Below are positions 11,035 through 21,043 of a DNA stretch of 64,000 nt, in pieces (position 1 is the stretch's first letter; every line of letters starts with the position of its first letter). The position numbers were made by a program, and so were the translations under genes. Under the pieces are notes generated by a model. That model was given only the letters and a program-made list of their open reading frames with translations. It searched no databases and had not been told where the DNA came from. Origin of the DNA: Jeotgalibacillus salarius (GTDB lineage Bacteria > Bacillota > Bacilli > Bacillales > Jeotgalibacillaceae); contig NZ_SORX01000004.1 in the NCBI RefSeq assembly GCF_004405125.1, positions 1 through 64,000 of the forward strand, given 5' to 3'.

Positions 11035-12171
11035 TTAGTACGTTCTTACAGGTGTGATCAGCTGCAAAATAGAATCATCACCAGTTGGACGAAGCACGAA
11101 AGGTCTCATTGCACCGGTAAACTGAATATTCGTTTCAGCACCTTCAAGTACCTTCAGCGCATCCATCATATATTTTGCGCTGAATGAAATCGTCAATTCT
11201 TCCCCAGTCGTTGCATCGCTGTGAACTTCTTCCACAACTTTTCCGATCTCAGGCGTGTTCGATGAAATCTGAACATTGCCTTCGTCACTGATGTTCAGCT
11301 TTACGACATTGTTTCTTTCTTCTCTCGCTAAAAGAGAGGCACGATCAATCGCCTGAAGGAAATCCTTACCGCCGATTGTCATCTCCGTTTTACTTTCTGA
11401 AGGTACAAGACGTGATGTATCTGGATAATTCCCCTCCAGTAAACGCGAGAAGAATAAAACGTGTTTCGCACGGAAAAGAACCTGGTTTTCAGTCATCACG
11501 ATTTCAGTTTCATCCGCCGTGTCATCAAGAATCTTATTCAGTTCATTCAGGCTTTTACCTGGAATCACTGCTTTATAAGGTTCTCCATTTCCACCGTTAA
11601 TCGGCGCTTTGCGCATCGCCAGACGGTGGCTGTCTGTTGCAACACAGTTCAGGATACCATCTTCCACAGTCCAGTTTACACCTGTCAAGATAGGGCGTGT
11701 TTCTGACGCGGACACTGCAAAAACTGTTTGTCTGATCATTGTTTTTAAAAGGTTTGTAGGGATTTTCAGTACACTGTCTTCTTCAATTTCAGGCAGACGC
11801 GGATATTCTGATACGTCCTGGCCATTTAGGTTGAACTCTGATTTACCAGAACGAATGACTGTCTGAAGATGAGAATGTACTTCAATTTCAACTGTATCAA
11901 GCGGAAGCTTTTTAACAATACTTTCAAAGAACTTGGCCTGTAAAACGATCCCGCCGGTTTTCTCAACATTTACAATCTCTTTTCCATCTTCTTCTTTTGG
12001 AATAAAAGATTCAATTGAAATATCTGAGTCACTGCCAGTCAGTGTGATGCCTTCATCGTGTGCAGTAATTTTGATACCACTTAAAATTGGAATTGCCGTT
12101 CTTGATGATACTGCTTTGATCACGTCATTAACGCCATCAACCAGTCGATCTCGCTGGATCTGAAATTTCAT
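11035..12171 (-). CDS. dnaN: DNA polymerase III beta sliding clamp
   Basis: 378 residues, identical to the usual Bacillus length. The N-terminus MKFQIQRDRLVDGVNDVIKAV and the C-terminus ending LITPVRTY are characteristic. The three-domain clamp encircles DNA and tethers the replicase. It lies immediately downstream of dnaA, separated by the origin unwinding region, and ends at its own terminator. Confidence 0.97.
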   Translation of the reverse strand: MKFQIQRDRLVDGVNDVIKAVSSRTAIPILSGIKITAHDEGITLTGSDSDISIESFIPKEEDGKEIVNVEKTGGIVLQAKFFESIVKKLPLDTVEIEVHSHLQTVIRSGKSEFNLNGQDVSEYPRLPEIEEDSVLKIPTNLLKTMIRQTVFAVSASETRPILTGVNWTVEDGILNCVATDSHRLAMRKAPINGGNGEPYKAVIPGKSLNELNKILDDTADETEIVMTENQVLFRAKHVLFFSRLLEGNYPDTSRLVPSESKTEMTIGGKDFLQAIDRASLLAREERNNVVKLNISDEGNVQISSNTPEIGKVVEEVHSDATTGEELTISFSAKYMMDALKVLEGAETNIQFTGAMRPFVLRPTGDDSILQLITPVRTY

Positions 12172-12204
12172 GTGATATAGCCTCCAACTCTTCGCATTCT
12201 GCTG

Positions 12205-12275
12205 CGAGTTATATAATATATTATTTTTTAAATTAATAGTAATAGTACTAGTAGGTCCTGTGGATATGTGGATAA
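12205..12275 (-). other. Origin basal unwinding region: AT-rich stretch, DnaA-trios and two DnaA boxes
   Basis: Two DnaA boxes lie at 12259-12267 (TGTGGATAT) and 12267-12275 (TGTGGATAA, a perfect complement of TTATCCACA). They are followed across GGA by seven consecutive triplets at 12234-12254 (minus-strand CTA CTA GTA CTA TTA CTA TTA) and then an AT-only block down to about 12205. This is the arrangement known from B. subtilis, where DnaA loads from double-stranded boxes onto single-stranded trios and opens the duplex. Seen directly; function inferred from the established model. Confidence 0.85.
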
Positions 12276-12300
12276 GCCTGTTAATGAATGATCATGCAGG

Positions 12301-12318
12301 TTTTCCACATGTGGATAT
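12301..12318. promoter_or_regulatory. Additional DnaA boxes between dnaA and dnaN
   Basis: TTTTCCACA (12301-12309) abuts TGTGGATAT (12310-12318), forming an inverted pair of near-consensus DnaA boxes. They belong to the dnaA-dnaN part of the bipartite origin. Confidence 0.7.
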
Positions 12319-12361
12319 CATGTGTTCAGGCATGTACCCTTCTTCCACACTTGTACACAGA

Positions 12362-13708
12362 TTATTTTTGAAGGACAGCTTTGATTTCTTTGATCTCATG
12401 CTTCAAAGAGTCATCTTCAACAAGTAATCTTGAGATCTTTTCATGGGCATGAATAACGGTTGTATGATCACGACCGCCAAACTCCTCCCCGATTTTAGGC
12501 AAAGAGAAATCTGTCAGTTCTCTCGAAAGATACATGGCTATCTGGCGCGGGAAAGCAACCGTTTTTGTTCTCTTTTTTGCTTTAAAGTCTTCAAGCCTTA
12601 CACTGAAGTGCTCCCCAACGGTTTTTTGAATATCCATGATCGTAATAACTCTGGGCTTTGAACTTGGCATAATATCTTTCAGTGCCTCTGCAGTCAGATC
12701 TGCATTGATATCTTTGCTGACCAGAGATGAGTATGCGACAACGCGGATCAGTGCACCTTCAAGTTCACGAATATTAGAATCTATTTGATTCGCAATATAA
12801 AGCATTGCTTCATTTGGAATATCCAACCCTTCAGCCTTTGCTTTTTTGCGTAAAATGGCGATCCTTGTTTCTAAATCAGGCGGCGTAATATCTGTAATCA
12901 GGCCCCATTCAAAACGGGAGCGCAGCCTGTCTTCCAATGTAGGAATTTCTTTGGGCGGCCGGTCACTGGAGATGACAATCTGCTTGCTCTCCTCGTGAAG
13001 TGTATTAAAAGTATGAAAGAATTCTTCTTGCGTTTGTTCTTTGCCGGCCAGAAATTGAATATCATCTATTAAGAGTACATCTACATTACGGTATTTATTG
13101 CGGAAATCCACCGCTTTGTTATCACGGATTGAATTAATAAATTCATTCGTAAATTTTTCTGAAGACAAATAAACGACTTTGGCGTTAGGGTTGTGCTCCA
13201 GTACGTAATGACCAATCGCGTGCATTAAGTGTGTTTTACCGAGTCCAACTCCACCATAAATAAACAGTGGGTTGTAAGCCTTCGCGGGTGCTTCTGCTAC
13301 AGCAAGTGATGCAGCGTGTGCAAATCGGTTACCTGATCCAATAACGAAAGTATCAAATGTATACTTCGGATTCAGCATGCTTTTCGACCATTCCTGCTGT
13401 TCATCATCTACAACAGGCTTTTTAGGTGGCGCTGCCAGATCAAAATCATTGTCATCCTGATTTTGAGGAATAATAAATTTTATTGCGAGCTCTTCTCCGG
13501 TCACTTCTTTTAAAACCCCGGCGATCAGCTGAGAATAATGACCTTCAAGCCAGTCCCGTGCAAACTCATTCGGTGCGGTTACGGTTAATACATCGCGCTG
13601 AAGTGAGAATGCTTTGGTCGATTTCAGCCAGGTTTCGAAGCTGGGCTTACTGATTTTTTTCTCCATATCTTCAAGTGCGAGATTCCACAAATCCGTGATA
13701 TTTTCCAA
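12362..13708 (-). CDS. dnaA: Chromosomal replication initiator DnaA
   Basis: 448 residues. Domain I (MENITDLWN to about 85), a short linker, AAA+ domain III with Walker [11 protein letters not shown] and Walker [13 protein letters not shown], and domain IV with the DnaA signature [15 protein letters not shown]. It initiates replication at the flanking box clusters. The start codon is TTG, preceded by AGGAGGGGG. dnaA boxes at both ends of the gene imply autoregulation. It is followed by dnaN on the same strand. Confidence 0.98.
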   Translation of the reverse strand: MENITDLWNLALEDMEKKISKPSFETWLKSTKAFSLQRDVLTVTAPNEFARDWLEGHYSQLIAGVLKEVTGEELAIKFIIPQNQDDNDFDLAAPPKKPVVDDEQQEWSKSMLNPKYTFDTFVIGSGNRFAHAASLAVAEAPAKAYNPLFIYGGVGLGKTHLMHAIGHYVLEHNPNAKVVYLSSEKFTNEFINSIRDNKAVDFRNKYRNVDVLLIDDIQFLAGKEQTQEEFFHTFNTLHEESKQIVISSDRPPKEIPTLEDRLRSRFEWGLITDITPPDLETRIAILRKKAKAEGLDIPNEAMLYIANQIDSNIRELEGALIRVVAYSSLVSKDINADLTAEALKDIMPSSKPRVITIMDIQKTVGEHFSVRLEDFKAKKRTKTVAFPRQIAMYLSRELTDFSLPKIGEEFGGRDHTTVIHAHEKISRLLVEDDSLKHEIKEIKAVLQK

Positions 13709-13836
13709 CTAAATGCCCCCTCCTTTTGCTATTATTTTTCGAGAAAAACATTCCCGAAAGTGAAAATTCATATATATACATCATCATGAATAATGAAAAA
13801 AGCCGAATTCGTGATGTATCGACAATATTCAGCAGC

Positions 13837-14068
13837 TGTGGACAACTTTTTACATGCATGTGAAAACATTTATCCACAGGCTATCCACATTTGTGGATAA
13901 TATAAATCTGTCAAAAGTTATACAGAGTGAAAACACAACTATAATATCAAATAAAACCAATCAGTGCAATGTCTGATCATATTTATCCACATCCCCTTCA
14001 ACAGGTGGATTTTGACTATCCACAAGGGGTGAACCTGTGAAAAAGGTGTCGATAAGCGCTGTGGATAA
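13837..14068. other. oriC DnaA-box cluster upstream of dnaA
   Basis: Boxes on both strands: TGTGGACAA 13837-13845, TTATCCACA 13870-13878, CTATCCACA 13881-13889, TGTGGATAA 13892-13900, TTATCCACA 13983-13991, CTATCCACA 14016-14024 and TGTGGATAA 14060-14068. Four are perfect. This corresponds to the incA/incB half of the B. subtilis origin between rpmH and dnaA. Confidence 0.92.
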
Positions 14069-14612
14069 TATTTTCTGGTCGGAATTTGATGTGCAAAGTT
14101 ATTAACAGATTGAGAGAATTTGAGTTTGCTGCTAAATATATTCAGATTGAAATGAGAGATAAATTTTTTAGTGTGCGAAAATAGATTTCGTTTTTCTTTG
14201 TGTAGAGTGAAGAAATATGATGCGTAGATTTTAATGTCTGTCGAATCAGGTAATGAATTTTGGGAATGGTGGCTTTCTTCTATAGTAGAGAGTTTGGAAG
14301 TAAATATACTTTCCGCTGAGTTCCTGGCAGAATCCGAAGTAACAAGTTGCGCGTATCTCAGAAGTTGTGGTGCTGGTCTCATGTCTAATGGTGCAACCAC
14401 CCGGCGCTTAAGTGTTAAGGGCCGGGTGGTGTGGTCGTGGACCGTGTTTCTATTGTCCAACCGAAGACTCCGTGTAGATCTCCGCAGCTGTTACTTCCCA
14501 CTTTTTAAATTTGAATATTTCTCCCCTGGTCTCATAACTAAATTATTTTTTAATTTTCTATTGAATGCATTGTGCAGTGATGTTATGATGTAGTGGTTGC
14601 ACGAATTGAACA
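14069..14612. other. rpmH-dnaA intergenic region, right part
   Basis: No gene is supported here. It holds a TGTCGAA heptamer (14239-14245) matching the Spo0A-box core, an AT-rich stretch, and a strong hairpin at 14396-14430. In the hairpin ACCACCCGGC pairs with GCCGGGTGGT, and inside it CTTAA pairs with TTAAG around GTG. No T-run follows the hairpin, so it does not look like a terminator. Confidence 0.6.
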
Positions 14613-14642
14613 TTGACAGTTGATATTTGTCATCGCTATAAT
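14613..14642 (+). promoter_or_regulatory. rpmH promoter (sigma-A)
   Basis: TTGACA (14613-14618), an 18-bp spacer and TATAAT (14637-14642), both perfect consensus hexamers, about 60 bp upstream of rpmH. Confidence 0.88.
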
Positions 14643-14704
14643 GACTTAGAATGTTTAGAGTTCTGATCATATATATAAATGATCTTTTTAGGAGGTGTCT
14701 TACT

Positions 14705-14839
14705 ATGAAACGTACATTTCAACCAAATACTCGTAAGAGAAGTAAAGTACACGGATTCCGCGCACGCATGAGCACGAAGAACGGACGCAAAGTTCTTGCT
14801 CGTCGTCGTCAACGTGGACGTAAAGTATTGTCTGCTTAA
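14705..14839 (+). CDS. rpmH: 50S ribosomal protein L34
   Basis: 44 residues, [18 protein letters not shown] and onward, highly basic and of standard length. The ATG follows AGGAGGTGTC. It is a structural protein of the large ribosomal subunit. It is divergent from dnaA across oriC and followed by a terminator before rnpA, the conserved bacterial arrangement. Confidence 0.97.
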   Translation: MKRTFQPNTRKRSKVHGFRARMSTKNGRKVLARRRQRGRKVLSA

Positions 14840-14869
14840 GACCACTGATTCCACTCAGTGGTCTTTTTT
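14839..14869 (+). terminator. Terminator or attenuator between rpmH and rnpA
   Basis: AGACCACTGA pairs with TCAGTGGTCT and is followed by TTTTT. Partial read-through would set the ratio of L34 to RnpA. Confidence 0.9.
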
Positions 14870-14910
14870 CGCTTAAATACCGGAAAATCTCGAAAACTGT
14901 GGGTGGCCTG

Positions 14911-15267
14911 ATGAAAAAAGAGCAGAGAATTAAGAAGAACCCTGAGTTCCAGGCAGTTTTTAAAAAAGGAACGTCTATGGCGAACCGCCAGTTTGTTTTG
15001 TACCGTTTGAAAAAGCAGGATCAGAAAGCGTTTCGTCTTGGAATGTCTGTCAGCAAAAAAGTCGGAAATGCAGTGATGCGCGTGCAAATTAAACGTTATA
15101 TCAGACAGGTGTTTCATGAACTGTCAAATGAGCTGAATCCTTCTTATGATTACGTTGTGATTGCGAGAAAACCGGCAGCTGATTTGAATTTTCATGAAAC
15201 GAAAAAAAGCCTGACACATGTGTTGAAAAAGTCACGCGTTCTTAAAAGTGAAAGTTCTGAGAAATAG
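14911..15267 (+). CDS. rnpA: Ribonuclease P protein component
   Basis: 118 residues from the ATG at 14911 (GTG at 14899 is in frame but lacks a ribosome-binding site). Family features are an N-terminal basic segment, [27 protein letters not shown] and IARKPA. It assists the RNase P RNA in cutting 5' leaders from tRNA precursors. The usually invariant RNR motif reads R57-V58-Q59 (segment [13 protein letters not shown]), which is atypical. It precedes spoIIIJ and jag. Confidence 0.95.
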   Translation: MKKEQRIKKNPEFQAVFKKGTSMANRQFVLYRLKKQDQKAFRLGMSVSKKVGNAVMRVQIKRYIRQVFHELSNELNPSYDYVVIARKPAADLNFHETKKSLTHVLKKSRVLKSESSEK

Positions 15268-15352
15268 AGGTTCAATTTGACCAAACGTGATACAATAACG
15301 GGTGGTTATTAAATTTGAAAGAATTAAATGGTAGACAGGGAGGAACATATTC

Positions 15353-16117
15353 GTGAAGAAGAAGCTCTTTCCCTTTATGATGTTTGCGGTCGTAGCTGTT
15401 TTCCTGGCAGGTTGTACGGAAATTGATCAGCCGATCACATCAGACAGTGAAGGGATTTGGAATAGTTATTTTGTGTACCCGCTATCTTGGCTGATTACAC
15501 AAATTGCTGAATTTTTTAATGAAAACTATGGTCTCGGGATTGTACTTGTTACATTAATTATTCGTTTTGTATTGCTGCCGCTTATGATTAAGCAGACAAA
15601 AAATACGAAGCGTATGCAGGAAATACAGCCTGAAATGAAGAAATTACGTGAAGAGTATTCTTCTAAAGATTCTCAAACACAGCAAAAGCTTCAGCAGGAA
15701 ACAATGGCGATGTTCCAAAAGCACGGTGTAAACCCGCTTGCCGGCTGTTTCCCATTGTTGATTCAAATGCCAATTCTGATTGCGTTCTATCATGCAATTG
15801 TAAGAACGACAGAAATTGCAAACCATAATTTCCTGTGGTTCGACCTTGGTGAACCGGATCCATTCTTTATTTTGCCGATTGTTACTGGTTTAACGACCTT
15901 CCTTCAGCAAAAAATTATGATGGCTGGCAATCCCGCAGGTATGAACCCGCAAATGCAGATGATGCTATATCTGATGCCGGTAATGATCGCAGTATTTGCT
16001 TTCATTTTCCCAACTGCTCTGTCTCTTTATTGGGTAGTCGGTAACATCTTTATGATTCTTCAGACATTACTTATTAATGGTTCATTTAAGAAAAAGCAGG
16101 CTGAAAGCTCAACTTGA
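15353..16117 (+). CDS. spoIIIJ: Membrane protein insertase YidC1/SpoIIIJ
   Basis: 254 residues. A lipoprotein signal peptide ends in LAGC with Cys21 as lipidation site. The YidC core has five membrane helices and the conserved Arg71 in the first core helix ([10 protein letters not shown]). The C-terminal tail is basic. It inserts membrane proteins and, in B. subtilis, is needed for late forespore gene expression. GTG start after GGGAGGAAC. It is followed 15 bp later by jag. Confidence 0.95.
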   Translation: MKKKLFPFMMFAVVAVFLAGCTEIDQPITSDSEGIWNSYFVYPLSWLITQIAEFFNENYGLGIVLVTLIIRFVLLPLMIKQTKNTKRMQEIQPEMKKLREEYSSKDSQTQQKLQQETMAMFQKHGVNPLAGCFPLLIQMPILIAFYHAIVRTTEIANHNFLWFDLGEPDPFFILPIVTGLTTFLQQKIMMAGNPAGMNPQMQMMLYLMPVMIAVFAFIFPTALSLYWVVGNIFMILQTLLINGSFKKKQAESST

Positions 16118-16132
16118 TAGGAGGGGCTGTAT

Positions 16133-16753
16133 GTGAATGAGGAAATCACACTGACTGGTGCTACTGTAAAAGAGGCTGTATCTGAAGCGCTTGTGAAACT
16201 GGGAATTTCTGAAGAACGGGCTGAAATTTCAGTTCTTGACGAAGGAAAGAAAGGTTTTTTGGGGATTGGTTCACGCCCAGCAAAGGTTCAGGTCATCCGG
16301 AAAAAAGATGCGATTGAAGAAGTAGATCGCTACTTGAAGGACATAGCCCGACAAATGGGCGTTGAACTGACAACCTCTACCCAGCGTGAAGGAAAAATTG
16401 TGACAATATTGCTTGAAAGTGAAAAAGTTGCTCTATTGATTGGCAAACGGGGTCAAACGCTTAACGCGCTTCAGACCCTTACCCAGCTTATTGCAAACCG
16501 CTATACCGAACAATTTGTAACAATTGTGTTAGACGCAGAAGATTATCGTGAAAGAAGACGTGTAACACTCGGTCAGCTGGCTGAACGTAAAGCAGAACAG
16601 GCACTTCGGACAAGACGTCCGGTGAAGCTTGAGCCTATGCCGTCTTTTGAACGAAAAATCATTCACAGTGCATTGACATCAAGACGTGATATTGAAACTC
16701 ATTCAGAAGGACGAGAGCCCCACCGCTACTTGGTAATCACTGCTAAATATTAA
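16133..16753 (+). CDS. jag: RNA-binding protein Jag/KhpB
   Basis: 206 residues: N-terminal Jag domain (residues 1-50, ending LGIGSRPAKV), KH domain around LLIGKRGQTLNALQTL, and a C-terminal R3H domain (REPHRYLVITAKY). It partners with KhpA and SpoIIIJ. GTG start after GGAGGGG. It ends the rnpA-spoIIIJ-jag group with a strong terminator. Confidence 0.94.
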   Translation: MNEEITLTGATVKEAVSEALVKLGISEERAEISVLDEGKKGFLGIGSRPAKVQVIRKKDAIEEVDRYLKDIARQMGVELTTSTQREGKIVTILLESEKVALLIGKRGQTLNALQTLTQLIANRYTEQFVTIVLDAEDYRERRRVTLGQLAERKAEQALRTRRPVKLEPMPSFERKIIHSALTSRRDIETHSEGREPHRYLVITAKY

Positions 16754-16788
16754 AAAAATCAGCTGTCTTTATGGCAGCTGATTTTTTT
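16754..16788 (+). terminator. Terminator of jag
   Basis: AAATCAGCTG pairs with CAGCTGATTT and is followed by a T-run, directly after the stop codon. Confidence 0.92.
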
Positions 16789-16805
16789 AATGAAGATTGT
16801 TTATG

Positions 16806-16919
16806 GTGGCAGATGATTTCCACGGCCGGGGGCTGAGCCGCCTCAAGCTTAAGCTCTTGGGGGGCTCAGCTGTTACGCTTTTCGCGCTGGAGTCGCCGCC
16901 TTCCACTCCAATCATCAAA
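16806..16919 (+). repeat. Dispersed structured repeat, family 1, copy C
   Basis: The left end is eroded. The right end carries the constant CTGGAGTCGCCGCCTTCCAC and CAATCATCAAA block. The centre forms a hairpin, GGCTGAGCC with GGGGCTCAGC, enclosing AAGCTTAAGCTC. It lies between jag and mnmE. Confidence 0.75.
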
Positions 16920-17313
16920 TGCAGGAAATTTAATGAGTAAATTCAAATATTAATGTAAATTATTTATATATTAATTTTAAATATATTCCATAAAGTTAAT
17001 ATATTTAATCTAAATAATTTAGTTTAACTAACCTCTTTCTAATATACAACGAATTGTAAAACAAGGTTTAATCACTGCATTCTTAGTGCAGCGTCCGCCT
17101 GAAGCGCAGCAAAACGATTACAAAAATAAAATCGAATTATCCACATGTGAATAACGTATTCCTTTACCATACCTTGTGGATAATGCCAACTGATTTCCTT
17201 TTTAAAATGGGAAAAGTGTGGTATTCTAATGATTTAGAGAGCGAAATAATGGAGGCCTTCTGTGTGGAAGGCCCTTCTTAATGTATATAGAAAGAAAAAT
17301 GAGGTGACACGAA
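16920..17313. other. jag-mnmE intergenic region with AT-rich block and two perfect DnaA boxes
   Basis: 16920-17050 is strongly AT-rich. 17083-17115 carries a fragment of the family-1 repeat end. Perfect DnaA boxes lie at 17137-17145 (TTATCCACA) and 17175-17183 (TGTGGATAA). A GGCCTTC/GAAGGCC hairpin (17254-17273) with a weak CTTCTT tail precedes mnmE. Confidence 0.7.
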
Positions 17314-18696
17314 ATGGAGTTTGACACGATTGCAGCAATTTCTACACCAATGGGTGAAGGCGCGATCGCAATAGTAAGGTTGAGTGGTGATGATGCTTTC
17401 ACGATTGCTGACCGTGTATATAAAAGTGGCGGGAAGCAGCTGCAGTCTGTCCCATCACACACGATTCACTACGGTCATATAGTGGACCCTAAAACAGACG
17501 AAACCATCGAAGAAGTGATGGTTTCTGTTATGAAAGGTCCTAAAACATTTACCCGTGAAGATGTGGTGGAAATCAACTGTCACGGCGGTGTTGTCAGTGT
17601 GAATCGCGTACTTCAGCTTTTACTGCGTGAAGGTGCAAGACTTGCTGAGCCTGGTGAATTTACAAAGCGTGCGTTTTTAAATGGGCGTATTGATTTGTCG
17701 CAGGCCGAAGCAGTGATGGATCTGATCCGTGCAAAAACGGACCGTGCGATGAATGTCGCAATGAATCAGATGCAGGGAAGATTATCACGCCTGGTGCAGT
17801 CACTGCGTCAGGAGATTTTGGAGATTTTGGCGCAGGTGGAAGTGAACATTGATTATCCTGAATATGATGATGTGGAAGAAATGACATTGAATATGATGAT
17901 GGAAAAATCACGATATGTGCGTGATGAGGTTGAAAAGCTGCTGAAAACATCGGAACAGGGGAAAATTCTGCGTGAAGGCCTCTCAACCGTGATTATCGGC
18001 AGACCGAATGTCGGAAAATCTTCCTTATTAAATAGTCTCGTGCAGGAAAATAAAGCGATTGTCACAGATGTTCCTGGAACGACGCGTGATGTCATTGAAG
18101 AGTATGTCAATGTCAGAGGCGTACCACTCAAGCTTGTTGATACGGCTGGTATCCGCGAAACGGAAGATATTGTGGAGCGGATCGGCGTTGAGCGATCGCG
18201 TCAGGTATTAAAGGAAGCGGATCTCATTTTACTTGTTCTGAATCACGGTGAAGAGCTGTCTGATGAAGACCGCAGACTGTTCGAAGCAGTCAGTGGCATG
18301 GATGTCATTGTGATTGTCAATAAAACGGATTTAGATCAGGTGATTGATTTAAATGAAGCAAAGCAGCTTTCCGGAGATCACAAACTTGTCACGACCTCTC
18401 TTTTAAAAGAACAGGGAGTAGACGAGCTTGAAGAGTCAATTGCGTCATTATTCTTTGACGGTTCAGTCGATCTTGGGGACGGTACGTATGTATCGAACAG
18501 CCGTCACATTGCGCTTCTGCATCAGGCGCTTCAGGCAATTGAAGAAGCGATTGAGGGTGCTGAAATGGGTACACCAGTTGATATGGTCCAGATCGACCTC
18601 CGACGCACGTGGGAGATCTTAGGTGAAATGATCGGAGATACCGTTCAGGAAAGCCTCATCGACCAGCTATTCTCGCAATTCTGCCTAGGGAAATAA
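17314..18696 (+). CDS. mnmE: tRNA modification GTPase MnmE
   Basis: 460 residues. An N-terminal tetrahydrofolate-binding domain is followed by a G domain inserted in a helical domain: G1 [11 protein letters not shown]2 region VPGTTRD, G3 [10 protein letters not shown] and G4 NKTD. The C-terminal FCLGK motif is present. With MnmG it forms the complex that makes 5-carboxymethylaminomethyl modification at the wobble uridine of certain tRNAs. ATG after GAGGTGACACG. It is separated from mnmG by two inverted dispersed repeats. Confidence 0.97.
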   Translation: MEFDTIAAISTPMGEGAIAIVRLSGDDAFTIADRVYKSGGKQLQSVPSHTIHYGHIVDPKTDETIEEVMVSVMKGPKTFTREDVVEINCHGGVVSVNRVLQLLLREGARLAEPGEFTKRAFLNGRIDLSQAEAVMDLIRAKTDRAMNVAMNQMQGRLSRLVQSLRQEILEILAQVEVNIDYPEYDDVEEMTLNMMMEKSRYVRDEVEKLLKTSEQGKILREGLSTVIIGRPNVGKSSLLNSLVQENKAIVTDVPGTTRDVIEEYVNVRGVPLKLVDTAGIRETEDIVERIGVERSRQVLKEADLILLVLNHGEELSDEDRRLFEAVSGMDVIVIVNKTDLDQVIDLNEAKQLSGDHKLVTTSLLKEQGVDELEESIASLFFDGSVDLGDGTYVSNSRHIALLHQALQAIEEAIEGAEMGTPVDMVQIDLRRTWEILGEMIGDTVQESLIDQLFSQFCLGK

Positions 18697-18713
18697 GATA
18701 ACTATAATAACTG

Positions 18714-18836
18714 CTACCCTTCGTTTCAGGCGGACGCTTTCCGCAGGGTCGGCGGTGAGCCTCCTCGGCTTCGCCTGCGGGGTCTCACCTGTCCGACTTC
18801 TCCTGCTGGAGTCACCGCCTTCCACTGCGGGTAGCG
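18714..18836 (+). repeat. Dispersed structured repeat, family 1, copy D
   Basis: Probably the least altered copy: TTTCAGGCGGACGCTTTCCG, central hairpin with GGTGAGCC pairing GGTCTCACC, then GGAGTCACCGCCTTCCACTG. It lies between mnmE and mnmG, about 120 bp from copy E in opposite orientation. Confidence 0.85.
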
Positions 18837-18957
18837 CGAATTTTTCTTCTAACCAGTCAATTGATAAAAAACTGACCCAACTTTCAAAGGGTGGTTTATT
18901 TAAAAATATATTTACTTGGACCAGTATGAAATAGGCAATTTATTTAAATGCACTTAG

Positions 18958-19100
18958 CTGATTGGAGCGTAAGGCGGGGACTCCGGCGCGAAAAGCGTGA
19001 CAGCTGAGACCCCGCAACCGCAGGTGAGGAGGCATGGATAGGATCAAAAAAACGGTCCACACCCGGAAAGCCTCCGCCTGAAGCGGAAATCAGCGGCACT
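18958..19100 (-). repeat. Dispersed structured repeat, family 1, copy E
   Basis: Inverted relative to copy D. It carries the extra segment GTGGACCGTTTTTTTGATCC on its minus strand, which copy F also has and copies A-D lack. It ends about 30 bp before the mnmG start. Confidence 0.85.
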
Positions 19101-19131
19101 GGTTCAGCTAAAAAGGAGGAATTTCATCATT

Positions 19132-21027
19132 ATGGTGAAAAAATTTGAAGCAGGAAATTATGATGTCATCGTTATTGGTGCCGGTCATGCGGGTGTGGAA
19201 GCGGGTCTTGCTTCTGCGCGTATGGGTGCAAAAACACTAATGTTAACAATTAATCTGGATATGGTCGCATTCATGCCATGTAACCCTTCAGTCGGTGGTC
19301 CGGCTAAAGGAATTGTGGTGCGTGAAATTGACGCACTTGGCGGTCAGATGGGACGTACAATTGATAAGACGCATATTCAGATGCGTATGCTGAATACAGG
19401 AAAAGGACCTGCAGTGAGAGCGCTTCGTGCACAGGCTGATAAGGTTTTGTATCAGCAAATGATGAAAGAAACGATTGAAAATGAGCCGGATATGACGCTT
19501 CTTCAGGGAATGGTTGAAGAGTTGATTATAAAAGACGGCGAGTGTCACGGTGTTGTGACGAATACGGGCGCAACATTCCGTGCAAAAACAACGATTATCA
19601 CGGCAGGTACATTTCTGCGTGGTGAAGTCATTATTGGCGACTTGAAGTATTCAAGTGGACCGAATAATCAGCAGCCGTCGATCGGACTTGCAGATCACAT
19701 GAGAGCGCTTGGCTTTGACGTTGTCCGTTTTAAAACCGGAACACCGCCGCGTGTGAACAGCTCAACGATTGATTATACAAAAACTGAGATTCAGCCTGGT
19801 GATGAAACACCACGCGCTTTCAGTTATGAAACAACTGAATTTATTACAGATCAGCTGCCTTGCTGGCTGACCTATACAAACGCTGAAACACATCAGATTA
19901 TTGATGATAATTTACACCGTTCAGCGATGTACTCAGGTATGATAAAAGGTACAGGTCCACGATACTGTCCTTCAATAGAAGATAAAGTAGTGCGCTTTAA
20001 CGATAAGCCGCGACATCAGATTTTCCTTGAGCCGGAGGGCCGCAATACGAAGGAAGTCTATGTACAGGGACTTTCAACTAGTCTGCCTGAAGATGTCCAG
20101 CAGCAGATTCTGGCGACAATTCCGGGACTTGAAAATGCGCAGATGATGCGTTCCGGTTACGCAATTGAATACGATGCGATGGTACCGACTCAGCTGTGGC
20201 CAACGCTTGAAACGAAAAAAATCCGTAACCTGTATACTGCCGGTCAGATCAACGGTACATCAGGCTATGAAGAAGCAGCCGGTCAGGGGCTGATGGCTGG
20301 TATTAATGCAGCACGCAGAGCATTTGATAAAGAAGAAGTCATCCTGAGTCGTTCAGATGCATACATTGGCGTACTGATCGACGATCTTGTCACAAAAGGT
20401 ACCAATGAGCCGTATCGTCTGTTGACGTCCCGTGCTGAATACCGCCTGCTTCTGCGTCACGATAATGCAGATCTTCGACTGACTGATGTCGGGCACGAAA
20501 TTGGTCTGATTTCTGAAGAGCGTTACAGCCGTTTTAATAAAAAGAAAGCATTGATTGAAGCGGAAATTGAGCGCCTGCAGCAAATAATTATTAAGCCGAA
20601 TGAAACGACGCAAACACTGCTTGAAGAAGCCGGCAGTTCGATCCTGAAGGACGGAATTCGCGGAACAGACCTTTTAAGAAGACCGGAAATCACGTACAAT
20701 CATATTAGAGCACTTTCACCTGCAGAGACTGAGCTTCCTGCTGATGTAGAGGAACAGGTCGAGATTCAGGTGAAATATGAAGGTTATATCGAAAAATCCC
20801 TTCAGCAGGTTGATAAGCTGAAGAGGATGGAGAATAAGAAAATTCCAGAAGGCATTGATTATGATGCGATCTCAGGGCTCGCTTCAGAAGCAAGACAGAA
20901 GCTGCGTGAAGTTCAGCCGCTGTCAATTGCCCAGGCATCACGCATCTCCGGAGTAAATCCGGCTGATATCTCAATTCTACTTGTCTATATTGAACAAGGA
21001 AAAATTGCAAAAGTATCCGGCGAATGA
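19132..21027 (+). CDS. mnmG: tRNA modification enzyme MnmG (GidA)
   Basis: 631 residues. An FAD-binding Rossmann motif [12 protein letters not shown] near the N-terminus, signature [23 protein letters not shown], second GidA signature in [18 protein letters not shown], and a C-terminal helical domain. It catalyses the MnmE-dependent wobble uridine modification. An ATG follows AAAAAGGAGGAATTTC. rsmG begins 16 bp after its stop. Confidence 0.97.
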   Translation: MVKKFEAGNYDVIVIGAGHAGVEAGLASARMGAKTLMLTINLDMVAFMPCNPSVGGPAKGIVVREIDALGGQMGRTIDKTHIQMRMLNTGKGPAVRALRAQADKVLYQQMMKETIENEPDMTLLQGMVEELIIKDGECHGVVTNTGATFRAKTTIITAGTFLRGEVIIGDLKYSSGPNNQQPSIGLADHMRALGFDVVRFKTGTPPRVNSSTIDYTKTEIQPGDETPRAFSYETTEFITDQLPCWLTYTNAETHQIIDDNLHRSAMYSGMIKGTGPRYCPSIEDKVVRFNDKPRHQIFLEPEGRNTKEVYVQGLSTSLPEDVQQQILATIPGLENAQMMRSGYAIEYDAMVPTQLWPTLETKKIRNLYTAGQINGTSGYEEAAGQGLMAGINAARRAFDKEEVILSRSDAYIGVLIDDLVTKGTNEPYRLLTSRAEYRLLLRHDNADLRLTDVGHEIGLISEERYSRFNKKKALIEAEIERLQQIIIKPNETTQTLLEEAGSSILKDGIRGTDLLRRPEITYNHIRALSPAETELPADVEEQVEIQVKYEGYIEKSLQQVDKLKRMENKKIPEGIDYDAISGLASEARQKLREVQPLSIAQASRISGVNPADISILLVYIEQGKIAKVSGE

Positions 21028-21043
21028 TCTAAAGGAGAACAAT

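Noticed and set aside
13939-14460. 173-codon minus-strand frame across oriC
   Set aside because: It is made of DnaA boxes and AT-rich origin DNA, with no ribosome-binding site or family.
18880-18905. T-box-like AAAGGGTGG upstream of mnmG
   Set aside because: The required continuation and specifier structure are missing; it lies between two dispersed repeats.
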